A DNA stretch of 64,000 bases from JAKAVN01 sp963796565 (lineage in GTDB: Bacteria > Desulfobacterota > Binatia > Binatales > Binataceae): positions 124,001-188,000 of the forward strand of contig CAWCMA010000010.1 in NCBI GenBank assembly GCA_963796565.1, given 5' to 3'. Shown one piece after another: positions 1-8,354 of this stretch. A program made the translations under genes and the position numbers. The first letter of the stretch is position 1. Each line of letters begins with the position of its first letter. The notes under the pieces are model-generated. The model saw only the letters and a program-made list of their open reading frames with translations, did no database searches and had not been told where the DNA came from.

Positions 1-738
1 GTCGACGTCGTGATCGAATCGACCGGACTGTTCACCGCGCGCGACAAGGCGGCGCTGCATCTGAGCGCGGGCGCGCGCAAGGTCGTGATCAGCGCGCCGG
101 CCGACGGCGTCGACGTGACGCTGTGCATGGGCGTCAACCAGGAAGCTTACGACCCGGCCAAACACGACATCATCTCCAACGCTTCGTGTACGACCAACTG
201 CCTCGCGCCGATCGCCAAGGTGCTGCACGAAAACTTCGGCATCGTGCACGGCCTGATGACCACGGTGCACTCGTACACCTCCGACCAGATGCTCCATGAC
301 GGGCCGCACAAGGATTTGCGCCGGGCGCGCGCGGCGGCGCTCTCGATGGTGCCGACGTCGACGGGTGCGGCCAAGGCGATCGGGTTGGTGCTGCCGATGC
401 TCAAGGGCAAGCTCGACGGCATCGCGATCCGCGTGCCGACGCCCAACGTCTCGGTGGTCGACCTCACCGCCGTGGTCGAGCGCGACGCGGACGAGAGCAC
501 GGTCAACGCGGCGATGAAAAAGGCGGCCGAGGGCGAACTGCGCGGCATCCTCGCCTACAGCGACGAGCCGCTGGTCTCGGTCGACTTCAACGGCAACCCG
601 AACTCTTCGATCTTCGACGCGCCGCTCACCAAGGTGATGGGCAAGAGCCTGGTCAAGATTTTTTCGTGGTACGATAACGAGTGGGGCTATTCCAACCGGC
701 TGGCCGACGTGACCGCCTTCGTCGCCAGCAAGATCTGA
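1..738 (+). CDS. gap: Glyceraldehyde-3-phosphate dehydrogenase, 5' end outside window
   Basis: Cytosolic glycolytic enzyme that converts glyceraldehyde 3-phosphate, NAD(P)+ and phosphate to 1,3-bisphosphoglycerate. The frame is open from base 1, so the N-terminal part of the Rossmann domain lies outside the window. About 245 residues of the usual 330-340 are present. The catalytic cysteine sits in the family signature SNASCTTNC (Cys codon at 187-189), followed by the VHSYT segment with the catalytic His, and the C-terminal WYDNEWGYSNR signature is intact. It is the first gene of a gap-pgk-tpiA-secG block with pgk 18 bp downstream. Identity is certain; cofactor preference cannot be judged because the nucleotide-binding end is missing. 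Confidence 0.97.
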   Translation, partial: VDVVIESTGLFTARDKAALHLSAGARKVVISAPADGVDVTLCMGVNQEAYDPAKHDIISNASCTTNCLAPIAKVLHENFGIVHGLMTTVHSYTSDQMLHDGPHKDLRRARAAALSMVPTSTGAAKAIGLVLPMLKGKLDGIAIRVPTPNVSVVDLTAVVERDADESTVNAAMKKAAEGELRGILAYSDEPLVSVDFNGNPNSSIFDAPLTKVMGKSLVKIFSWYDNEWGYSNRLADVTAFVASKI

Positions 739-756
739 GCGGGGGCAGGCGCCGCG

Positions 757-1935
757 ATGCCCACGCTCGAGGTCACGCAGCTCCAGCTTGACGGCCGCAA
801 GGCGCTGGTGCGATGCGATTTCAACGTGCCGCTGCACGAGGGGCGCATCGCCGACCCCGCGCGCATCGACGCGAGCCTCGACACCATCCGCTACATCCTC
901 GAACAGGGCGGCGCGGCGGTGCTCTGCTCGCACCTGGGACGGCCCAAGGAACGCACGCCGGGGCTTAGCTTGAAGCCGGTGGCGGAGCACCTGAGCGTGG
1001 CGCTCGGTCAGAAGGTCGCGCTTGCGCCCGACTGCATCGGCGAGGTCACGCTGGGACTGGTCGCGGGACTGAAGCCGGGCGGGGCGTTGCTGCTCGAGAA
1101 CCTGCGCTTCCATCCCGAGGAGGAGGCCAACGATCGCGATTTTTCCCACGAGCTGGCGCGCGGCAAAGATCTCTACGTGAACGACGCTTTCGGCTCGGCG
1201 CATCGCGCGCACGCCTCGACCGTCGGAGTGACACGCTTCCTCGCCGAGCGCGCCGCGGGCTTTCTGATGATGCGCGAGCTCAAGGCGCTGAGCGCGCTGA
1301 CTCACGACCCGGCGCGGCCGTACATCGCGATTCTTGGTGGCGCCAAGGTCTCCGACAAGATCGGAGTCATCCGCAACCTGATGGCCAAGGTCGACGCGAT
1401 TTTGATCGGCGGTGCGATGGCGTACACGTTTCTGCGCGCGCGCGGGGTCGAGGTCGGCCGCTCGCGGGTCGAGGAAGACAAGCTACAGCTCGCGGGCGAG
1501 CTGATGGTGGAGGCCGCGCGCCGCGGCGTGGCCCTGATGCTGCCGGTCGACCACGTGGTCGCGGCTTCGCCCGAGGCCGGCACGGCCGAGACGGTGGAGA
1601 GAATCGCGTCCGACCGGATGGGCCTCGATATCGGACCGCGCACGGCCGAGCAGTATATCGCGAGGCTCCAGGGCGCGAAGACCGTGGTATGGAACGGGCC
1701 GCTGGGATATTTTGAGCTGGAAGCATTTGCGCGAGGCACGCTCAAGGTGGGCGAGGCGCTGGCCAATCTGGAAGGCGTCTTCAGCGTGATCGGCGGCGGC
1801 GATACCGCCGCGGCGCTCGCCAATCAGCCGTGGTCCTCGCGCTTCAGCCACATCTCGACCGGCGGCGGCGCGACGCTGGAGTACCTCGAGGGCATCGAGT
1901 TGCCGGGGGTCAAGGCGCTCGAGAGTCAGGGCTAA
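757..1935 (+). CDS. pgk: Phosphoglycerate kinase
   Basis: Transfers the acyl phosphate of 1,3-bisphosphoglycerate to ADP, the first ATP-yielding step of glycolysis. At 392 aa it has the usual full length. The substrate-binding motif VRCDFNVPL lies near residue 17-25, the LLENLRFHPEEE segment follows, and the C-terminal nucleotide-binding domain shows GGAKVSDKIG, VVWNGPLGYFE and the glycine loop IGGGDTAAAL. The ATG follows a purine-rich stretch in the 18-bp gap behind gap, so the two genes are probably co-transcribed. No domain is missing and no fusion to tpiA is seen. Confidence 0.98.
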   Translation: MPTLEVTQLQLDGRKALVRCDFNVPLHEGRIADPARIDASLDTIRYILEQGGAAVLCSHLGRPKERTPGLSLKPVAEHLSVALGQKVALAPDCIGEVTLGLVAGLKPGGALLLENLRFHPEEEANDRDFSHELARGKDLYVNDAFGSAHRAHASTVGVTRFLAERAAGFLMMRELKALSALTHDPARPYIAILGGAKVSDKIGVIRNLMAKVDAILIGGAMAYTFLRARGVEVGRSRVEEDKLQLAGELMVEAARRGVALMLPVDHVVAASPEAGTAETVERIASDRMGLDIGPRTAEQYIARLQGAKTVVWNGPLGYFELEAFARGTLKVGEALANLEGVFSVIGGGDTAAALANQPWSSRFSHISTGGGATLEYLEGIELPGVKALESQG

Positions 1936-2000
1936 CCGCGGCGGCCGCGCCGCTGCGAAATCGAAACCGACAAAATCGTCTAACTGGCGGAGAGAGCGCG

Positions 2001-2774
2001 ATGCGCAGGAAGATGCTCGCTGGAAACTGGAAGATGAACCTCACGCCGCTCGAGGCGCGCCAGCTCATCCGCGCGCTGCGGGCCGCGATCGACCCCGAAG
2101 CTGCGGTGCTCGCGCGCGACCGCGACGTGCTGGTGGCGCCGGCCATGGTCTCGCTCGTGGCGGCCGCGCAGGAACTCGCCGGATCGAACATCGCGCTGGC
2201 CGCGCAGAACATGCACTACGAAGACAAGGGCGCGTTCACCGGAGAGGTGTCGGCGCCGATGCTCAAGGCGCTGGGCGTCACCCACGTCATCCTGGGCCAC
2301 TCCGAGCGCCGCCACGTCTTCGGCGAAAGCGACGAGCTGATAAATCGCAAGGTCCTCGCCGCGGTCAAGCATCACCTGGTGCCGATCCTGTGCGTCGGAG
2401 AAACCCAGCAGGAGCATGACGGCGGCCATACCACCACGGTCATCCTGCGCCAGACGCAAAACGGTCTTGCGGGGCTGGACGGGCGCGACGCCGCGCGCGC
2501 GATCATCGCCTACGAGCCGGTATGGGCCATCGGTACCGGCCGCACCGCCACTCCCGCGCAGGCCTCGCTCGCACATGGGGTGATTCGCGAAGCGATCCGG
2601 GACAATTTCGGTCCGGAATGCGCCGCCGCGGTACGAATCCTCTATGGCGGGAGCGTCACGCCCGAAAACGTCGACGGACTCATCGCGAGCCACGATATTG
2701 ACGGGGCTTTGGTCGGCGGGGCAAGCTTAAAGGCTGACTCGTTCGCCCGCATCGTGCGTGCGCGGGTGGGCTAA
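2001..2774 (+). CDS. tpiA: Triosephosphate isomerase
   Basis: Interconverts dihydroxyacetone phosphate and glyceraldehyde 3-phosphate. The 257-residue TIM barrel opens with the GNWKMN motif carrying the active-site Lys, has catalytic His in LGHSERRH, the catalytic Glu with the flexible loop in AYEPVWAIGTG, and the phosphate-binding YGGSV and GGASL segments. The frame stays open upstream to about 1830 inside pgk, but the ATG at 2001 is chosen because it is preceded by GGAGAG and starts exactly where family proteins start. The gap to pgk is about 65 bp, consistent with one operon. Confidence 0.98.
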   Translation: MRRKMLAGNWKMNLTPLEARQLIRALRAAIDPEAAVLARDRDVLVAPAMVSLVAAAQELAGSNIALAAQNMHYEDKGAFTGEVSAPMLKALGVTHVILGHSERRHVFGESDELINRKVLAAVKHHLVPILCVGETQQEHDGGHTTTVILRQTQNGLAGLDGRDAARAIIAYEPVWAIGTGRTATPAQASLAHGVIREAIRDNFGPECAAAVRILYGGSVTPENVDGLIASHDIDGALVGGASLKADSFARIVRARVG

Positions 2775-2800
2775 GACGTACAAGGTCATAATACCCAGGT

Positions 2801-2806
2801 TATAAT
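2801..2806 (+). promoter_or_regulatory. Possible -10 box immediately before secG
   Basis: A perfect TATAAT lies 6 bases before the secG ATG, in a locally AT-rich 38-bp gap. If used, transcription would begin at about the first base of the start codon, giving a leaderless mRNA. No convincing -35 box and no Shine-Dalgarno sequence are visible, so this may be chance. Confidence 0.3.
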
Positions 2807-2812
2807 ATTCAG

Positions 2813-3232
2813 ATGGTTACGATCGTCGTCGCGATTCATGTCACGATCTGCCTTGCGCTGATCATTGTGATCCTGCTCCAGCAGGGTAAGGGCGCGGAGA
2901 TCGGCGCGGTGTTCGGCGGTTCGAGCCAGACCGTGTTCGGCGCCTCCGGCGCGGGCAATGTGATGACCAAGGCCACGTGGGCGATGGCCGCGATGTTCTT
3001 CGCGACCTCGATTTTCCTCGCCTACGCCTCGACGCGGCGCTTCACTGGCAGTATCTTCGGGGCCGGCGGCGGGATGAGCCACAAAGTCGTCGTTCCGGCC
3101 AAGCCGGCGATGCCGTCGGGACCGGCGCCCGCGGGACCGGCTCCCGCGGGACCGGCTCCAATGACCGCGCCGGCGGCCCCGGCCGCTCCGGCCAACCAGG
3201 CCAAGCCGGTCGCGCCGAAGCCCGGGCCGTAG
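2813..3232 (+). CDS. secG: Protein-export membrane protein SecG
   Basis: Small subunit of the SecYEG translocon in the inner membrane, which aids preprotein movement. The 139-residue protein has two hydrophobic helices (about residues 3-20 and 57-73) with the family-typical loop QQGKGAEIGAVFGG and SQTVFGASGAGN between them. The C-terminal tail is Ala/Pro-rich with three AGPAP-type repeats, which is common and not functional evidence. It follows tpiA and precedes tRNA-Leu(GAG); the secG-tRNA-Leu order is also found in Escherichia coli (secG-leuU). Confidence 0.95.
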   Translation: MVTIVVAIHVTICLALIIVILLQQGKGAEIGAVFGGSSQTVFGASGAGNVMTKATWAMAAMFFATSIFLAYASTRRFTGSIFGAGGGMSHKVVVPAKPAMPSGPAPAGPAPAGPAPMTAPAAPAAPANQAKPVAPKPGP

Positions 3233-3339
3233 GCGGCCGGGATGCGGCGCAATGATTTCGTGACCGGGGCGGCGCGCGCGTCGCGAATATGGTGACCCAG
3301 GCGGCGCGGGGAGCGCGGCGAGTAATAGTGACCGAAGTT

Positions 3340-3425
3340 GCGCGGGTGGTGGAACGGCAGACACGCGAGTTTGAGGGGCTCGTGGTAGAAATACCGTGCG
3401 GGTTCAAGTCCCGCCCCGCGCACCA
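3340..3425 (+). tRNA. tRNA-Leu (anticodon GAG)
   Basis: An 86-nt class II tRNA folded by eye. The acceptor stem GCGCGGG pairs with CCCGCGC, followed by A and an encoded CCA. The anticodon stem is CGAGT/GCTCG with loop TTGAGGG, giving anticodon GAG. A long variable arm (TGGTA/TACC) is typical of tRNA-Leu, and the T arm is GCGGG-TTCAAGT-CCCGC. It sits 107 bp after secG and ends 28 bp before the 3' end of the low-GC DUF5131/TcmP pair. Confidence 0.95.
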
Positions 3426-3453
3426 GTAAGCTTTGCCTATTCGTTGGGATTGC

Positions 3454-4560
3454 TCACAGAAACTTGATCCGGGTTTTCGGTGGATAATATCCCCTTCGCC
3501 GACTCGGCTCACCTTGGACCTCAATCGATAGCAGCCGTTCCATCGGCCGCAGCGTCCTCGTTTTTAGATGCATCACTTCCGAAAAGGACGTCTCAACGAG
3601 GACGAACTGCTCCACGGCTTCTATGGGAATCCAGCCACGAGCGCGAAAATGATCGCGCAGAAGTTGACGCAAAGATAGTAAATTCGGTTCAGGTTGGAAC
3701 AGCGTGATCTGGTCCGGATTTGTGCGATCGGAGAAGGCTTCACCGCCTCCAGGGTCTGCTTTCCACATCGCTTGCTTCATCTGGCTAAGGCCCTCCAGAT
3801 TATTTGTTCCGAAATATAGGAAATAATCGGTGCGGTTACTCTTGTTGATCATCTGGAACTCGCGCACATACTTAAATCCGGCTTTACCTTGCAATTGCTT
3901 TCGGTAGAGATCAGCGATTCTGTCACGCCGTGCCACCGGATTATGTTCGGCTAGAATTGCTCTCCATCGAGTAGTTCCAAAGAGTTCGTCGTATTGAGAT
4001 CCAAGAGCGGGATGACTAAGGAAGCGATTGACTTCCTCGTACATAAAAGTGATGAAACACTCGCAGCGGGGGTTCCTCGCGATGCGAGCGACAAGACTAA
4101 GCGGGATATCTTTGAAACCGAACGGGTCCAGAAAGGCGAACGTCGGTGCCAGCCGCTTGCCCTGAGCGTCGAGTTCGTCGAGCAGTTCGTTGGCCACCGG
4201 GGCGAACGCCCCTTCCAAGACGTTTGTAGTTATCCACTGAGGGAGGCGATACTCTTCCAGAATGGCTTCCAAGGCAGCAGCCCTTTCATGGTCCTTTTCC
4301 ACGAACGTGAATAGGACTCGTCTTTGAAGAAAGGGCTTCTGAAAGTGGGGATGGTTGATAAGAGTGTCGAGTGCAATTAGGGGAGAGCCCCTCTCACCGT
4401 TCTCATAAGAGACTGGCCCTGCAAAACCATCCAGAAAATGTATGTTGCCATTGTGCTTAGCCATTATTGGCAGCCAAGCCTGCAGGTATTTTTCGAGAAT
4501 CAAATGCTTTGTTCGTGTATGGGGTTCGATCCTCCAGCGAGTGGTTTTGGGCGCAGCCAC
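3454..4560 (-). CDS. tcmP: Three-Cys-motif partner protein TcmP
   Basis: A 368-residue protein resembling the TcmP family, which occurs next to DUF5131/'three-Cys-motif' proteins; the biochemical role is unknown. Visible family traits are the N-terminal HTxxKHLILEKYLQAWLPI segment, HFLDGFAGPVSY around residue 40 (resembling an AdoMet-methyltransferase glycine loop), FVEKDHERA, and FAFLDPFGF around residue 140. The ATG lies 6 bp downstream of the DUF5131 stop, so the two are surely co-transcribed. The region is lower in GC than its surroundings and sits directly behind a tRNA gene, which suggests horizontal acquisition. A defence or phage-related role is possible but unproven. Confidence 0.85.
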   Translation of the reverse strand: MAAPKTTRWRIEPHTRTKHLILEKYLQAWLPIMAKHNGNIHFLDGFAGPVSYENGERGSPLIALDTLINHPHFQKPFLQRRVLFTFVEKDHERAAALEAILEEYRLPQWITTNVLEGAFAPVANELLDELDAQGKRLAPTFAFLDPFGFKDIPLSLVARIARNPRCECFITFMYEEVNRFLSHPALGSQYDELFGTTRWRAILAEHNPVARRDRIADLYRKQLQGKAGFKYVREFQMINKSNRTDYFLYFGTNNLEGLSQMKQAMWKADPGGGEAFSDRTNPDQITLFQPEPNLLSLRQLLRDHFRARGWIPIEAVEQFVLVETSFSEVMHLKTRTLRPMERLLSIEVQGEPSRRRGYYPPKTRIKFL

Positions 4561-4566
4561 TGCAGC

Positions 4567-5304
4567 TCACGTATTTGCTCTTAACTTCAGAGGGTAATGG
4601 TTTGGCATTTCATTCCAAGTGCGCCCGCCGAGAACGCGACCGCCGGATTTTGGCGTGCGCCCTCCCCATTGTTTGAAGAAAAATGGCACCCCGGCCGCGA
4701 CACATTGGTTTCGTATGCCGGCTGCCCATTGCGGTCGCATTGCACGAGCGTCCGGCCCGCTTTCCCCACCAACGATGACCCAGTGAATCCCGCGCAATGG
4801 CAACCTCGGGATCGGTCCCAGCAGCGGCTCTATAGAGAGAAAGCGGATAGCCGCAGGCGCCTTTAGGAGGTATTTTACCCTATCGACGTAGTTTGCATTT
4901 TCGACCGAGACGCCCTGCCACACGTTACGCGGCCACTCTAACTCCGAGGCGAGGCCCGCCAGACGCTCCGCTCGCTTGGTCAGCACTTGGAATATATGCC
5001 AGTGAGCGCGTCCCATTACCGAGAACACTTCGCGGATGAAGTATTCCGGTATCGTCTCGTGAAACAGGTCACTCATACTATTTACGAAAATGCGCCGCGG
5101 CTGTTTCCACTTCAGCGGCAGGGTGAGTTGATCAGGATGTAGCGTTAGTTCGAACCCGTTGTGGTATCTGGGGTTTCCCATCGCCTTCAGGCGAGCTGAC
5201 AGCCTTTCGGCGTAGCAGTGTTTACATCCAGGACTAAGTTTGGTGCATCCCGTGACAGGATTCCACGTGGCGTCCGTCCACTCGATAGCAGATTTGTCAC
5301 CCAT
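4567..5304 (-). CDS. DUF5131 / phage Gp37-Gp68 family three-Cys-motif protein
   Basis: A 245-residue protein of the family first named from mycobacteriophage Gp37/Gp68. It starts with SAIEWTDATWNPVTGC, then C-x6-C-x2-C (CTKLSPGCKHCYA), which resembles the Fe-S cluster motif of radical SAM enzymes with altered spacing. Later family blocks are IFVNSMSDLFHE, FQVLTKRAERL, WQGVSVEN, FLSIEPLLGP and WVIVGGESG. It is full length and heads a two-gene unit with tcmP. The substrate is unknown. A chromosomal SPL-type radical SAM gene lies just upstream, but its GC is like the genome and it is probably independent. Confidence 0.88.
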   Translation of the reverse strand: MGDKSAIEWTDATWNPVTGCTKLSPGCKHCYAERLSARLKAMGNPRYHNGFELTLHPDQLTLPLKWKQPRRIFVNSMSDLFHETIPEYFIREVFSVMGRAHWHIFQVLTKRAERLAGLASELEWPRNVWQGVSVENANYVDRVKYLLKAPAAIRFLSIEPLLGPIPRLPLRGIHWVIVGGESGPDARAMRPQWAAGIRNQCVAAGVPFFFKQWGGRTPKSGGRVLGGRTWNEMPNHYPLKLRANT

Positions 5305-5448
5305 AGCTACCCCTTGATTCCTATCTCCCTAGACCGCAAGTGTTCAAGTAGGTAGCAAACTCTTAAAAGCGGCTACAGCGCATGGGTCGTACAATTGGTT
5401 TCCCCGATGCGTGGACTTGCCGCACGCCTTCCTCAGGCGGGGTTGCCG

Positions 5449-6447
5449 TCAACGCACGCCGAGTGACAGTTGCGTGCCCGGCGCCAGCGCCGGGGCGGCA
5501 GCGCGGGCCGCTTCGCGCCGGTCGCGATGGTCCACCTTAAAGCCATACTTCGCGCGCATCCGGTCGAAAATCAGACCCAGCCGTTCGTCGTAGCCGCGCG
5601 GCGCATACACGGCGCGGCCATAGAACTCGTCGATCCGCTCCGCTACTTCGGGGAAATGCTCCTTGATGAACGGGATGAAGCGGCGCGCGGCTGACGGCTT
5701 GAGGAACAGCGAGCGCCACCATACCGCGCTTGCGCCGGCGCGCCGCGCCGCCCGCACCACGTTTTCGATCGCCGCCGGCGCGTCGGTCAGTCCGGGAATC
5801 ACCGGCATCATCAGCAGATTGCAGCGGATGCCCGCGCGGCTTAGCTCGGCGAGCGCGCGCAGGCGCAATTCCGGGCGCGGCGCACGCGGCTCGAGCGTGC
5901 GCTGGAGGCGGCGGTTGAGCGTCATCAGCGAGAAGTTGACGCTAAGCCTGGAGCGCGAATTGATCGCGCTCAGCAGGTCGAGGTCGCGCACCACCAGCGC
6001 GGACTTGGTCGTGATCGAAAGATCGAGCCCGCCCAGTTGCGCGAACACCTCGAGCATCGAGCGCGTGAGGCCGTACTTGCGCTCGGCCGGCTGGTAGGGG
6101 TCGGTCGCCGTGCCGATCGCGATCGGGTCCGAGCCGATGGGCGTGCGCGCCAGCGTATGCGAGAGCACTTGCGCGGCCATCCGTTTGACGAAGATGCGCC
6201 GCTCGAAATCCATCGGGTCGCGCAGCTCCAGGAACTCGTGCGTGTAGCGCGCGTAACAGTAGACGCATCCGAACTCGCATCCGCGGTACGGGTTGATCGT
6301 CCATCGAAACGGCATCCGCAGATTCTCGCAGCGGTTGAGGATGGTGCGCACGGGCATCTCGATGAACTCGACGTCGCGCAGCGGCCCGAGCGGAGCGGCA
6401 GTAGCGTTGATGGACCCGTCGAAGAGCGCCGTCGATGCAAGCTTCAT
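5449..6447 (-). CDS. SPL family radical SAM protein (Rv2578c-like)
   Basis: A 332-residue cytosolic radical SAM enzyme related to spore photoproduct lyase (COG1533 type). The [4Fe-4S] motif is C-x3-C-x2-C in RGCEFGCVYCYAR near residue 60. The TATDPYQPAER block and STKSALVVRDLDLL are typical of the Rv2578c-like group found in many non-sporulating bacteria, where the substrate is not established. It should not be called a DNA photoproduct lyase on sequence alone. The ATG at 6447 is the only reasonable start. It stands alone, with usp divergent upstream. Confidence 0.9.
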   Translation of the reverse strand: MKLASTALFDGSINATAAPLGPLRDVEFIEMPVRTILNRCENLRMPFRWTINPYRGCEFGCVYCYARYTHEFLELRDPMDFERRIFVKRMAAQVLSHTLARTPIGSDPIAIGTATDPYQPAERKYGLTRSMLEVFAQLGGLDLSITTKSALVVRDLDLLSAINSRSRLSVNFSLMTLNRRLQRTLEPRAPRPELRLRALAELSRAGIRCNLLMMPVIPGLTDAPAAIENVVRAARRAGASAVWWRSLFLKPSAARRFIPFIKEHFPEVAERIDEFYGRAVYAPRGYDERLGLIFDRMRAKYGFKVDHRDRREAARAAAPALAPGTQLSLGVR

Positions 6448-6652
6448 CGGATGAGTTTCGCTTTTTATTCGCTTACAGTCAAGGATCGGTAGGTGTGGTC
6501 AACACGAGAATCCGTCTCCGATTGCTGGCGGAGACGTGCGACCGCTGGGGCGTCAGACCATCGGAGGTTGACCCAAGCGCCCGAGTGGCAATAGGACAAG
6601 TGGTGGCAGGAGACGGCGGCGAACGTCGCGCGCGCTTGCGGGGAGATGGTTA

Positions 6653-7144
6653 ATGTCCTATCCGTTCAAGAAAATCCTCTGTCCGATACAGTTCGAAGAT
6701 TCCGAGCAAATAGCGCTGACGCTGGCCGCGCGGATGGCCAAGGACCTGGGCGCCACGGTCTACCTGCTGCACGTGCTGGTGATCCTGCAGGCGGTCGACG
6801 CGCCGGAACCCGCAGCCGCCGCGAACAAGAGCGCCGAGGATGGCGCGCGCCTCAAGCTCCAGGGAATAGGCGCGCAAAAGCTGGCCGGACTCAAATTCGA
6901 AGTCGTCACGCGCGTCGCCGGTCCGGGCGACACCTCCAGGGCCGTGCTCGAGGCGGCGACGGACCTGGATACCGACCTTATCGTCTTGAAGACTCACGGG
7001 CGTCACGGGCTCGCCCACTTCGTCATGGGCAGTGTGGCGGAGCAGGTTGTGCGCCGGGCGCACTGCTCGGTGTTGACGCTGACTGCCACGGCCGAGGTGC
7101 GCCACTCGGGGCCGGCGCACACGCCGCTCGCGAGCGAAGACTAG
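6653..7144 (+). CDS. Universal stress protein, UspA family, single domain
   Basis: A 163-residue cytosolic UspA-fold protein. It begins with the typical beta-strand KKILCPIQF and ends with the nucleotide-binding signature family block G-x2-G-x9-G, here THGRHGLAHFVMGSVAEQV, followed by CSVLTL. About 20 extra residues trail the domain. UspA proteins bind ATP or AMP and support stress survival, but no partner is indicated here. It is divergent from the SPL gene with about 205 bp between them, in which no other gene or clear promoter is visible. Confidence 0.93.
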   Translation: MSYPFKKILCPIQFEDSEQIALTLAARMAKDLGATVYLLHVLVILQAVDAPEPAAAANKSAEDGARLKLQGIGAQKLAGLKFEVVTRVAGPGDTSRAVLEAATDLDTDLIVLKTHGRHGLAHFVMGSVAEQVVRRAHCSVLTLTATAEVRHSGPAHTPLASED

Positions 7145-7170
7145 GTGCGAGGCGCCGCACGCGAGCGCGA

Positions 7171-8193
7171 TTACGGCAACGTGACCATGTCGTAGGCCGG
7201 GGGTAGCCGCTCGCCGATCAGGGTTGCGGTCTCGCCCCTCTCGCGCGTGCGAATCACGCAGCCGTCGGTGGTCACGGCGAAAAAATCGCCTTCGTTTTCC
7301 GGGTCGGCCCTAAAGCGCATCACCATCCCGCGCTGGGGCAGGGTGTCATCGCCGAGCGCCTCGAAGCTTTGGCCCCCGTTGACGCTGCGGAACATCACCG
7401 CGTCGGCGCCGGCCCGTCCGGTCGACCAGAACGGCGGCGGACCCGCCGCCGCGGCGGTAAAGACCCGGCTCGACTCCCCCGCCGTGACCAACAGCGGCAC
7501 CGTGTAGCTGCGGCAGAGACCCCGCTTGATCCTGTTCCACGAGCCGCCGCGGTTCTCGGAGACATAAAAGCCGGCGCCGGTGGTCGCGTAGAGGCGCTGG
7601 TTACCTTGCGGATCGACCGCGAGGCAATGGACATCTTCGTAGAGTCCGTGGTTGAGCAGTTCGAAGCTTCCGCCGCGGTCGAGCGAGCGGGCGACGCCGC
7701 CCTCCTCAACTCCCACGTAAAGGGTCGCGGGGTCGTGCGGGTCGAATACGATCGAGCGGACGTGCGGGATGTGCGGCGGCGGCGGAAAACTCCAGCGGTC
7801 GCGTCCCGGCAGCCGGAGGAACTCGACGCACTCGCGAAACGTGCGGCCGTGATCGAGGCTATGAAACAGCCGCGCGTGCGAGGTGCCGATAAAGACCTCG
7901 CCGGGCGCGTCGGGCGCCGCCGCGAGCGCCCATACGTCCTCGTTGCGCGCGATGCCCGGCGTGATATCGGCCCAGGTGCGGCCGCCGTCGCTCGAGCGCG
8001 CCAGCGTCACCCGGCCCCGCGCACTGCCCATGTGGCTGTGGTCAACCGAGCCGGCGTAAATCGTTCCTGGGTCGCGGCAATCCTGCGCCATGCACCAGAC
8101 CGACGGCGGATCCGCGAGCACCATCAGCGGCTTACCGCTGCGCTGGGCGTCGAGGATAACGATCCCCTTCGACGTACCTACGCAGAGTTTCAT
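7171..8193 (-). CDS. BNR / Asp-box repeat beta-propeller protein
   Basis: A 340-residue protein of the exo-alpha-sialidase / BNR-repeat superfamily. At least five Asp-box-like hairpins of the form S-x-D-x-G-x-T-W/F are visible: SSDGGRTW, SLDHGRTF, SLDRGGSF, SENRGGSW and SVNGGQSF. This predicts a beta-propeller. There is no signal peptide, and the residues of true sialidases (Arg triad) are not evident, so enzymatic function is doubtful. Similar proteins are usually annotated only as WD40/YVTN/BNR-like. It is followed on the same strand by nothing obvious and ends 26 bp from usp (convergent). Confidence 0.88.
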   Translation of the reverse strand: MKLCVGTSKGIVILDAQRSGKPLMVLADPPSVWCMAQDCRDPGTIYAGSVDHSHMGSARGRVTLARSSDGGRTWADITPGIARNEDVWALAAAPDAPGEVFIGTSHARLFHSLDHGRTFRECVEFLRLPGRDRWSFPPPPHIPHVRSIVFDPHDPATLYVGVEEGGVARSLDRGGSFELLNHGLYEDVHCLAVDPQGNQRLYATTGAGFYVSENRGGSWNRIKRGLCRSYTVPLLVTAGESSRVFTAAAAGPPPFWSTGRAGADAVMFRSVNGGQSFEALGDDTLPQRGMVMRFRADPENEGDFFAVTTDGCVIRTRERGETATLIGERLPPAYDMVTLP

Positions 8194-8354
8194 TCTCCCC
8201 TTCCCCCTTGTGAGCCGCGACGATTCGCAAGATTCGCAAACAGGACTCGCAAGAACGTGCGCGTCCCGTTGGCCCGCCCTTGGGCCGAGCGTGCTCGCTC
8301 GCGCGTCTCGGCTTTCAATCCTATGGCGCGCCCGTCACCAAAGCATCACGCCAG

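Noticed and set aside
5305..5448. Search for a duplicate of the tRNA-Leu 3' end as an attachment site after the DUF5131 gene
   Set aside because: Only a 7-nt match (TTCAAGT) was found; no attR and no integrase are visible.
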